A stretch of DNA of 5,449 nt from Chitinophagaceae bacterium (GTDB taxonomy: Bacteria > Bacteroidota > Bacteroidia > Chitinophagales > Chitinophagaceae). The notes under the pieces are model-generated. The model had not been told where the DNA came from. It worked only from the letters and a program-made list of their open reading frames with translations, and made no database searches. The DNA lies in the NCBI GenBank assembly GCA_016787105.1, contig JAEUVI010000441.1, positions 1 to 5,449 of the forward strand, in the 5' to 3' direction. The position numbers and the translations under genes are program-made. Below, piece after piece: positions 1 to 5,434 of this stretch (position 1 is its first letter; every line of letters begins with the position of its first letter).

Positions 1-905
1 AAAGCTTTAATACGGTTGCAATGGGAACGGATCAATTCAAATACATCAGGATTTTTTTTATGTGGCATAATACTGCTGCCTGTCGTCAACTCTGCTGGAA
101 AAGATATAAACCCAAAATTCTGGTTCAAATACAAGCAGTCATCCATACTGAGCTTTGCCAGTGTATCTGCAACATTTGCCAATGATTGTGCTACGATGCG
201 TTCTGCTTTTCCTCTTCCCATCTGCGCATAAACAACGTTATAGTTCAGATCTTCAAAGCCGAGTAATTCAGTTGTAAGTTTGCGATTAATAGGAAATGAG
301 GAACCATAACCCGCCGCAGAACCGAGCGGATTTTTATTTACAACATCATATGCAGCTTTCAAAGTAATCGTATCATCTACCAGGCTTTCCGCATAGGCGC
401 CAAACCACAAGCCGAATGAAGAAGGCATGGCTAACTGCAAATGCGTATAACCAGGCAGCAAATCATTTTTATATTTTTCGCTTTGTGATTGTAATAGTTC
501 AAAAAACGGCTGAATAGTTTTTGTCAATTCTTCCAATTCATTCCTGAGAAACAATTTTACATCTACCAGAACCTGGTCGTTTCTGCTTCTTGCACTGTGA
601 ATTTTTTTTCCAACATCACCGAGCCTTTGTGTTAAAAGCAATTCAACCTGGGAGTGAATATCTTCCACATCATCCTGCAATTTGAATTCACTTTTTTGAA
701 TCTGGGAGTAAATTTTTTTTAATTCGATCTGCAGTTGTTTCAATTCCGATTGTTCCAATAACCCGACAGACTCCAGCATTTCAATATGTGCGAGGGAGCC
801 CAATACATCAAAAGCTGCGAGATATATATCCATTTCTCTATCCTTACCAACTGTAAAAACTTCAACTTCTTTTAATGATGTCTTGTCTTTTTGCCAAAGC
901 TTCAT
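1..905 (-). CDS. argH: Argininosuccinate lyase, 3' part missing (window edge)
   Basis: This gene encodes argininosuccinate lyase, a cytoplasmic enzyme of the fumarase/aspartase superfamily that splits argininosuccinate into arginine and fumarate, the last step of the pathway. I translated 301 residues by hand from the ATG at 905-903; the frame is open to the window edge. Visible family motifs are SARSRNDQV (about 104-112), GYTHLQ (152-157, with the conserved His) and the signature loop GSSIMPHKKNPD (276-287), which carries the proposed catalytic serine region. The family is usually about 440-460 residues, so roughly 150 C-terminal residues lie outside. The start is fixed by a 4-bp ATGA overlap with the stop codon of the upstream deacylase gene, which suggests translational coupling. 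No repeat copies are seen in the part present. Identification is secure from the motifs and operon position. Confidence 0.96.
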   Translation of the reverse strand, partial: MKLWQKDKTSLKEVEVFTVGKDREMDIYLAAFDVLGSLAHIEMLESVGLLEQSELKQLQIELKKIYSQIQKSEFKLQDDVEDIHSQVELLLTQRLGDVGKKIHSARSRNDQVLVDVKLFLRNELEELTKTIQPFFELLQSQSEKYKNDLLPGYTHLQLAMPSSFGLWFGAYAESLVDDTITLKAAYDVVNKNPLGSAAGYGSSFPINRKLTTELLGFEDLNYNVVYAQMGRGKAERIVAQSLANVADTLAKLSMDDCLYLNQNFGFISFPAELTTGSSIMPHKKNPDVFELIRSHCNRIKA

Positions 906-1978
906 AACACTAGCTGGTTTAATAACTGAATGTATAATTCAATTCCCTTTTTGATCTCTTCGAGATAAATATATTCATCTGCTGTATGGCTTCTTGCCGA
1001 ATCGCCAGGTCCCATTTTCAATGTCTGAAAATTCATCAATGCCTTATCAGAAGTAGTAGGGGAGCCGTAATAAGTCCTGTTGAGATTGAGCCCTGCTTTG
1101 ATTAATGGATGATCCAATGCGATGGAAGAAGAACGAAGCCTTGTACTCCTTGGTTGTATTTCACTTTTGATATTGGCCTTTATAATCGAAAGGATTTCCT
1201 CGAATGTATATAGTTCGTTTACCCTGGTATCAACAACAAATTTAGTCTGGGCTGGTACAACATTGTGTTGTTTGTTTTCTGTTTCGATAACCGTTACACT
1301 CATCTTAACAGGACCGAGCAAATCTGAAACCTTATCATATTTGTAAGTTCTGAACCATTCAATATCCGGCAAAGCATGATATAGTGAATTATCTCCTTCT
1401 TCTCTCGCAGCATGTCCGGCCCTGCCATGAGCGATACAATCCAGCACCATTAACCCTTTTTCCGCGACAGCCATCTGCATTTGTGTCGGTTCGCCTACAA
1501 TGCCAAAATCTATTTTATCCATTCGTGGCAGCAAAGCTTCTATTCCATTGTATCCTGATATTTCTTCTTCAGCAGTCGCGGCAAATAAGACATTGTACTT
1601 GAGATCTGGTTTATCATAATAATAAAGAAATACGGCCATCAATGATACGAGACAACCTCCGGCATCATTACTGCCTAAGCCAAAGAGTTTGCCATCCTTT
1701 TCAATAGGAGTGAAGGGGTCGAGAGTATAACCTTTGTTGGGCTTTACAGTATCGTGGTGCGAGTTGAGTAAGATCGTTTGCTTGGAAGGATCGAAATGTT
1801 TATTTCTTGCCCATATATTATTCAGGTGAAATTGTGTACGTACTCCTTTTGATTCAAGAAAAGTCTGGAGTATGTCAGCAGTATTATCTTCTTCCTTACT
1901 GAAAGAAGGTGTGGCAATCAGTTTTTTCAATAAACCGATTGCATTTTGCTGCAATATTTCTATGTTGTCATTAGCCAT
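902..1978 (-). CDS. argE: M20 family N-acyl-ornithine/N-acylcitrulline deacylase (ArgE-type)
   Basis: This is a 358-residue zinc-dependent M20 amidohydrolase, normal length for the shorter ArgE-like enzymes of Bacteroidota. Metal-site motifs are in order: SHHDTV (73-78, ligands His74 and Asp76), GLGSNDAGG (Asp105), TAEEEISG (catalytic Glu137 and ligand Glu138), VGEPT (Glu163) and SHTADE (His331). GRAGHAA (about 185-191) belongs to the inserted dimerisation domain. All key residues are present. Because the operon encodes an N-acyl-ornithine carbamoyltransferase, the likely substrate is N-acetyl- or N-succinyl-citrulline, giving citrulline, rather than N-acetylornithine. That is inferred from pathway logic. 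M20 enzymes also include DapE and peptidases; the position between argB and argH argues for arginine synthesis. Its ATG lies inside the end of argB (8-bp overlap) and its TGA overlaps the argH ATG, so it is probably co-translated with both. Confidence 0.9.
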   Translation of the reverse strand: MANDNIEILQQNAIGLLKKLIATPSFSKEEDNTADILQTFLESKGVRTQFHLNNIWARNKHFDPSKQTILLNSHHDTVKPNKGYTLDPFTPIEKDGKLFGLGSNDAGGCLVSLMAVFLYYYDKPDLKYNVLFAATAEEEISGYNGIEALLPRMDKIDFGIVGEPTQMQMAVAEKGLMVLDCIAHGRAGHAAREEGDNSLYHALPDIEWFRTYKYDKVSDLLGPVKMSVTVIETENKQHNVVPAQTKFVVDTRVNELYTFEEILSIIKANIKSEIQPRSTRLRSSSIALDHPLIKAGLNLNRTYYGSPTTSDKALMNFQTLKMGPGDSARSHTADEYIYLEEIKKGIELYIQLLNQLVL

Positions 1979-3161
1979 TTACAATAGTTGTTCCTGATTT
2001 CCCTTCTAATAATGATTCTAATTCTTCAGCTTTGCCTATAATAACTTTCTTTACGCCATTGTTCAGTGCTGCAAATGCATTGTCCAGCTTTGGAATCATG
2101 CCTGCGAAAATTTTTCCCCCAACCCCTGAAGGAGAGGGTTTAAGTTCCTGGTAATAATTCCAGTCTATTTTATTGATAACCGAAGATTCGTCATTTACAT
2201 CAAGCAATACTCCTGATTTTTCGAAACAATAAATCAATGTTACTTCATATAAAGTACTTAGACCTTTTGCCAACTCCTGTGCAATTGTATCTGCATTCGT
2301 ATTCAGTAATTGCCCTTTTCTATCATGAGTAATCGGGGCAAAAACAATCGATATATTTTTATCCAGTAAGCTACTTATTAAATCTGCATTAACCGCATCT
2401 ATATCACCGGCGAAGCCATAATCCATTGTTGGGTGCTGCCGCTTGTGCGCAAGGATTATATTACCATCAGCGCCACTTAATCCGATTGCATTGCATCCAT
2501 TAGCCTGTAACTGCGCGACAATATTTTTGTTGATATAGCCGGCGTACACCATTGTTACAATCTTCAGTGTTTCTGCATCGGTTATGCGACGGCCATCTAC
2601 CATTGTTTGCTTCACTTCCATTTTTTCCGCAAGTCGTGTAGCCAGCTTGCCGCCGCCGTGCACCAAAATCTTCTTTCCTCTCAACGATGAAAAATCTTTC
2701 AGAAATGAAGAGAGTTTTGTTTCATCATCTATTATATTTCCGCCAATCTTTATAATATTCAGTTTCATTCCCCCATCCGCTAAAGGGGTGTTTTGAGCGA
2801 TCTGTATATTCTCAGCAATTGTTTGTAACACCTGACTTGTGTTGTAGAGAACTTCTTCATTTTTAAATCTCACAACAGTAAGCCCAAGTTCTTTCAAATT
2901 ATTCTCTCTTTCCTCATCGTATCTTTTTACATCTTCCAAATCATGTATTCCGCCATCCAATTCAATTACAAGTTTAATTCCATGGCAATAAAAATCGACA
3001 ATATAATTAGAAATAGGATGTTGTCGTCTGAACTTTAAATGCCATTCATTTATATGAATATGTTTCCATAATATTTCTTCAGCAGGGGTCATGCTGTTCC
3101 GCAGTTCTTCGGCTCGTTGAAATATCAGGTGACTTGCACCATAAAACATGTTCTCTTTCAT
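1971..3161 (-). CDS. argB: DUF559 nuclease-like domain fused in frame to acetylglutamate kinase
   Basis: One open frame of 396 residues contains two unrelated parts. Residues 1 to about 124 are a complete DUF559 domain (PF04480, Vsr-like restriction-endonuclease fold): MTPAEE (24-29), FRRQHP (44-49), Asp56 in YIVDFYC, Glu67 and Asp69 in VIELDGG, His73, and VVRF (96-99). Residues 125-131 (TPLADGG) are encoded by a repeat. From Met132 (ATG at 2768-2766) a normal 265-residue N-acetylglutamate kinase follows: KIGGN (138-142), LVHGGGK (166-172), VDGRRITD (188-195), IGLSGADGN (226-234), NTNADTIAQ (287-295) and GMIPKLDNAF (354-363) with the conserved Lys358. ArgB phosphorylates N-acetylglutamate (or N-succinylglutamate), the second pathway step. 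ArgB is not normally preceded by a DUF559 domain. The frame may be translated as a fusion, or ArgB may start separately at 2768, where a G-rich stretch lies immediately upstream. DUF559 could start at Met1 or Met5. Family calls are firm; the functional state of the fusion is unknown. Confidence 0.92.
   Translation of the reverse strand: MKENMFYGASHLIFQRAEELRNSMTPAEEILWKHIHINEWHLKFRRQHPISNYIVDFYCHGIKLVIELDGGIHDLEDVKRYDEERENNLKELGLTVVRFKNEEVLYNTSQVLQTIAENIQIAQNTPLADGGMKLNIIKIGGNIIDDETKLSSFLKDFSSLRGKKILVHGGGKLATRLAEKMEVKQTMVDGRRITDAETLKIVTMVYAGYINKNIVAQLQANGCNAIGLSGADGNIILAHKRQHPTMDYGFAGDIDAVNADLISSLLDKNISIVFAPITHDRKGQLLNTNADTIAQELAKGLSTLYEVTLIYCFEKSGVLLDVNDESSVINKIDWNYYQELKPSPSGVGGKIFAGMIPKLDNAFAALNNGVKKVIIGKAEELESLLEGKSGTTIVNG
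2116..2140 (-). repeat. Repeat copy R1, in frame inside argB
   Basis: The core at 2116-2134, read on the minus strand, differs from the consensus CCCCTTYAGGGGWTGGGGG at one position (CTCC for CCCC). On the plus strand, AACCC (2121-2125) and GGGTT (2136-2140) also form arms of a small dyad. It encodes PSPSGVGG (residues 342-349 of the fused protein), just before the GMIPK segment of the kinase, where homologues usually have a short loop of different sequence. It belongs to the TTCA/GTT subtype shared with R4. Confidence 0.8.
2770..2790 (-). repeat. Repeat copy R2, left arm of the DUF559 cassette
   Basis: On the minus strand this copy matches R3 (3178-3198) at 20 of 21 positions, in inverted orientation relative to it. 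It encodes TPLADGG, linking the DUF559 domain to the ArgB methionine, and ends one base before the argB ATG (2768-2766). Its terminal GGGGG run could act as a Shine-Dalgarno-like stretch for internal initiation at that ATG, although spacing is very tight and SD use is weak in Bacteroidota. Confidence 0.88.
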
Positions 3162-3176
3162 AATGAATCTTCATTA
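3161..3176. other. 16-bp dyad at the DUF559 start
   Basis: TAATGAA-TC-TTCATTA is a perfect 7-bp inverted repeat with a two-base spacer. It fills the leader between repeat R3 and the DUF559 ATG (3161-3159), so it includes the first base of that codon. It could be a small operator or translational control hairpin of the cassette, but short AT-rich dyads arise easily by chance. Confidence 0.3.
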
Positions 3177-3177
3177 A

Positions 3178-3198
3178 CACCCCTTTAGGGGATGGGGG
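3178..3198 (+). repeat. Repeat copy R3, right arm of the DUF559 cassette
   Basis: This copy is in plus orientation, opposite to the other four, and is a perfect match to the core CCCCTTYAGGGGWTGGGGG (3180-3198). Read on the minus strand it encodes the last residues of ArgF' (TPIP) and provides its TAA stop (3187-3185). It pairs with R2 as an inverted repeat at 20 of 21 positions. R2 and R3 share the TTTA/GATG subtype, setting them apart from R1, R4 and R5 and suggesting that they arrived together. Confidence 0.88.
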
Positions 3199-4183
3199 TT
3201 AATATTTCCGAAAGAACTGTCTGCGCTGCCCATACCCGGTTTCCTGCTTCCTGTGTTACCAGGCTATTGGGGCCATCCAGTATCTCATCACTTAATTCCA
3301 CATTTCTTCTTACCGGTAGGCAATGCATCACTTTCGCATTGTTTGTCTGTTTTAATTTTTCATTTGTCAGCATCCATCTTGGGTCATTGCAATATATCCT
3401 TCCGTAGTCAGTATAGGTACTCCAGTTTTTTACATACACAAAGTCAGCGCCTTTTAATGCCTCATCCTGATTTTGTGTAATCGTTGCTCCTTTTGTAAAC
3501 TGTTCATCCAGTTCATAATCTTCAGGATGTGTAATTACAAAATCAGCCTCTCCCCATGCATTTATCCATTGGGAAAAACTATTAGCTACGCATTGCGGCA
3601 GCGCTTTTACATGCGGTGCCCAGGTTAAAACAATTTTAGGTTTGGTACTAACCCCTGAAGGGGAATTATTAAGGCTTTCCTGTATGGTGATGATGTCAGT
3701 CAAACTCTGTAATGGATGCAATGTGGCGCTTTCCAAACTTACGACAGGTATGCCTGCATATTTTATAAATTGTTTTATATACAATTCACTGTAGTCGTCT
3801 TCCTTATTTTTCAAAGAGGGAAATGTTCTGATAGCAAGTATGTCAAAATATTTTCCAAATATTGGTGCTGCATCTTTTACATGCTCAACCGTGCTGCCGC
3901 TCATGATCGCTTCTTCTTCAAATTCGAGTGCCCAACCCTCACTACCTACATTAAATATGATTGTTTCCATTCCCAGGTTTTGTGCTGCAACTTGTGTACT
4001 CAGGCGTGTTCGCATACTGGGATTCAGGAAAAGGCAACCGATTCTTTTATTCGCGCCAAGCGTTTTATCTTTTAATGGATTAGCCTTGTATTCCAACGCT
4101 TTTTTTGCGAGAGCATTGATAGCCTCCCCAACCCCTCCAAAGGAAGAGCTTACGAGGTCGTTTACAGAAGTGAAATTTTTCAA
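3185..4183 (-). CDS. argF': N-acetylornithine / N-succinylornithine carbamoyltransferase
   Basis: This gene encodes the Bacteroidota/Xanthomonas-type transcarbamylase, which moves the carbamoyl group of carbamoyl phosphate onto N-acyl-ornithine, giving N-acylcitrulline. The product is 332 residues, slightly longer than the roughly 315-320 I expect for the family. Visible motifs are the carbamoyl-phosphate site SMRTR (56-60), EHVKDA (100-105), HPLQS (156-160), LTWAPH (186-191) and HCLPVRRNVE (287-296). The start is a TTG (4183-4181): it gives MKNFTSVND, which fits the family start, a TGA lies two codons upstream, and the next in-frame Met is residue 57. The extra length is explained partly by R5 (residues 13-20) and R4 (about 172-180). 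The stop codon and last residues (TPIP) come from R3. Acetyl versus succinyl preference depends on a known Glu/Pro switch residue that I cannot place without an alignment; Bacteroides uses succinylornithine. Confidence 0.93.
   Translation of the reverse strand: MKNFTSVNDLVSSSFGGVGEAINALAKKALEYKANPLKDKTLGANKRIGCLFLNPSMRTRLSTQVAAQNLGMETIIFNVGSEGWALEFEEEAIMSGSTVEHVKDAAPIFGKYFDILAIRTFPSLKNKEDDYSELYIKQFIKYAGIPVVSLESATLHPLQSLTDIITIQESLNNSPSGVSTKPKIVLTWAPHVKALPQCVANSFSQWINAWGEADFVITHPEDYELDEQFTKGATITQNQDEALKGADFVYVKNWSTYTDYGRIYCNDPRWMLTNEKLKQTNNAKVMHCLPVRRNVELSDEILDGPNSLVTQEAGNRVWAAQTVLSEILTPIP
3649..3663 (-). repeat. Repeat copy R4 (partial), in frame inside argF'
   Basis: This copy contains the perfect palindromic half of the consensus, CCCCT-GA-AGGGG on the plus strand (3652-3663), plus the following TA, but lacks the terminal G run. 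It encodes part of NNSPSGVST (residues 172-180 of ArgF'), a Ser/Gly-rich stretch between the ITIQE helix and the KIVLTWAPH strand. It is the TTCA/GTT subtype, like R1. Confidence 0.72.
4123..4146 (-). repeat. Repeat copy R5 (diverged), in frame near the argF' start
   Basis: Read on the minus strand this is a diverged family member: CCTTTGGAGGGGTTGGGG, with two extra bases in the centre of the palindrome and a degraded left C-run, but keeping AGGGGTTGGGG. It encodes SSFGGVGE (residues 13-20 of ArgF'), placed between the conserved N-terminal FTSVNDL and the first helix. It is the least certain of the five copies. Confidence 0.6.
4181..4183 (-). other. TTG start codon of argF'
   Basis: The codon at the family-conserved start is TTG, not ATG. 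The preceding codons in frame are TGA then AAA, so no upstream start is possible, and no in-frame ATG occurs before the SMRTR motif. The upstream minus-strand sequence (AAAGATAAAGTACTGAAAA) has no strong Shine-Dalgarno match, as is common in Bacteroidota. Confidence 0.75.
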
Positions 4184-4282
4184 TTTTCAGTACTTTATCT
4201 TTTACTCAAAAATTTGCAAGAAACGAACTATCGAAAAATCATTGCCAATGATTCTTGTGACTAATCTGACTTTTATGACTAT
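4184..4282 (-). promoter_or_regulatory. argD-argF' intergenic region with a 17-bp dyad
   Basis: This is the only sizeable gap in the operon, 99 bp. It contains a perfect inverted repeat AATCATTG-C-CAATGATT at 4237-4253. In the minus-strand transcript it could fold as a 6-bp AT-rich stem (AATCAT/ATGATT) with a five-base loop, followed by a short U run, so it might be a weak terminator or attenuator, or an operator dyad. It does not look like the E. coli ArgR box. Further down, the minus strand holds AATTTTTG, one base from the Bacteroidota -7 element TAnnTTTG, with only TTTT about 19 bases upstream of it, so a promoter for argF' is possible but weakly supported. Confidence 0.35.
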
Positions 4283-5434
4283 TTATACTTTTTCAGCCGT
4301 CAATACACTTACTTCTTCTTTCAACGCTTCAATAAAATCTTCTGCGTCTCTTTTCTTCAAGGCAAGAGAAGGCAGCAAGCGAATTACATTCGGTTTTGCC
4401 TCACCGGTAAATATTTTCTGATTGGTCAAGAGATTTTTCTTAAGGTCTTTTAATTCTTCACTTACGTCAAATCCAATCATCAGGCCACGACCGCGAACAT
4501 TTTTTATGCCCGGAATATTTTGCAATTCATCTTTCAGATATTTACCAACCATTACAGCATTGCCCATCAGTTTTTCGGATTCTATTGTTTCAAGTACCGC
4601 CAATGCAGCAGCACAAGCGAGATGATTTCCTCCGAATGTAGTGCCAAGTAAAAAATGTTTGGGTTTAATATGCGGTGCTACAATGATGCCGGCAACAGGA
4701 AAGCCATTACCCATACCTTTTGCCATAGTATAAATATCCGCGCTGACGCCAGCGAAATCATGGCTGAAGAACTTACCTGTTCTGCCATACCCGCATTGTA
4801 CACTGTCTGCTATATAAACGGCGCCATGCTTATCACAAAGCCGGCGTATCGATTTTAAAAAACTTTCATCAGCAATATTAATGCCTCCGACGCCTTGTAT
4901 TCCCTCTATAATAACAGAAGAAATTTCTTTACCGTTTTTACTGAAACATTCTTCCAATGCTTCTTCATCATTGAACGGAAGAAAAATTATATTCTCTGTT
5001 TCGTTAACAGGGGCAACAATATTTTTATTATCTGTCGCGGCAACAGCCAATGATGTACGACCGTGAAAAGACTTGCTGAACGCAATTACTTTTTTTCTTC
5101 CATTATAAAATGAAGCAAGCTTCAATGCATTTTCATTCGCTTCTGCTCCGCTATTGCAAAGAAATAACTGGTAATCTTCTTTTCCGGAAACTTTGCCAAG
5201 CTTTTTTGCCAGTTCTTCCTGTAATGGAATTTTTATAGAGTTGGAATAAAAAGCAATCTTTTCCAGTTGTTCTTCAATTCGTTTTACCCAATGCGGGTGC
5301 GTATGTCCGATACTGATTACTGCATGACCACCATATAAGTCAAGATATTGCTCACCTTTATCATCCCACACATAAGAACCTTTTGCTTTTACAATAGCGA
5401 TGTTGTTAATGGGATATACGTCGAATAAGTTCAT
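4283..5434 (-). CDS. argD: Acetylornithine/succinylornithine aminotransferase
   Basis: This is a class III PLP-dependent aminotransferase of 383 residues, normal for ArgD. It interconverts N-acyl-glutamate-5-semialdehyde and N-acyl-ornithine, with glutamate as amino donor, in the cytoplasm. Visible features are YGGHAVISIGHTHP (34-47), NSGAEANENALK (94-105, cofactor phosphate contact), FHGRT (123-127), DSVQCGYGRTG (210-220, Asp210 contacting the PLP ring), TMAKGMGNGFP (236-246, with Lys239 as the Schiff-base lysine), TTFGGNHLACAAA (265-277) and RLLPSL (352-357). DSVQ replaces the DEVQ of E. coli ArgD, which I regard as a lineage variant. The ATG at 5434-5432 gives MNLFDVYP, a typical start. 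Only 15 bp lie upstream, so its promoter, or a preceding argC or argG, is outside the window. Ornithine or GABA aminotransferase would be the alternative, but the operon context favours ArgD. Confidence 0.94.
   Translation of the reverse strand: MNLFDVYPINNIAIVKAKGSYVWDDKGEQYLDLYGGHAVISIGHTHPHWVKRIEEQLEKIAFYSNSIKIPLQEELAKKLGKVSGKEDYQLFLCNSGAEANENALKLASFYNGRKKVIAFSKSFHGRTSLAVAATDNKNIVAPVNETENIIFLPFNDEEALEECFSKNGKEISSVIIEGIQGVGGINIADESFLKSIRRLCDKHGAVYIADSVQCGYGRTGKFFSHDFAGVSADIYTMAKGMGNGFPVAGIIVAPHIKPKHFLLGTTFGGNHLACAAALAVLETIESEKLMGNAVMVGKYLKDELQNIPGIKNVRGRGLMIGFDVSEELKDLKKNLLTNQKIFTGEAKPNVIRLLPSLALKKRDAEDFIEALKEEVSVLTAEKV

Larger units (their letters stand above)
2770..3198 (-). mobile_element. 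Putative 429-bp DUF559 cassette bounded by 21-bp inverted repeats
   Basis: The DUF559 coding part of the argB frame is bracketed by two inverted 21-bp repeats, 2770-2790 and 3178-3198. They match at 20 of 21 positions, differing only at C2780/G2779 versus the corresponding GG in the other copy. The interior is 387 bp and holds essentially only the DUF559 reading frame and its short leader. I see no homology between the arms beyond the 21 bp and no clear target-site duplication. Removing exactly 2770-3198 joins the argF' end to the argB ATG with an ATGA stop/start overlap. DUF559 proteins belong to a nuclease-like fold and are not classical transposases, so calling this mobile is inference from the architecture. 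The alternative is a DUF559 gene that arrived by other means and happened to be flanked by repeats of a locally abundant family. Confidence 0.6.

Noticed and set aside
1041..1080. AGGGG run in argE (near 1057-1063) as a sixth repeat copy
   Set aside because: It encodes the family-typical GSPTTSD segment and lacks the palindromic CCCCTT partner.
1700..1730. AGGAGTGAAGGGGTC in argE as a repeat copy
   Set aside because: It encodes DPFTPIEKDG, the normal M20 sequence at this place, and only the GGGG run resembles the repeat.
3180..3198. R3 as a rho-independent terminator after argF'
   Set aside because: The GC stem is short, no U run follows it on the transcript strand, and the downstream frame continues the operon.
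2116..4146. CRISPR array or G-quadruplex explanation for the repeats
   Set aside because: Spacing is irregular, orientation is mixed and there are no cas genes; each copy has only two G runs, too few for a quadruplex alone.
3716..4421. Overlapping plus-strand open frames of 119 and 193 codons opposite argF' and the argD end
   Set aside because: They are antisense to well-supported genes, show no recognisable domain, and one crosses the argD-argF' gap. They are best explained as shadows of minus-strand coding.
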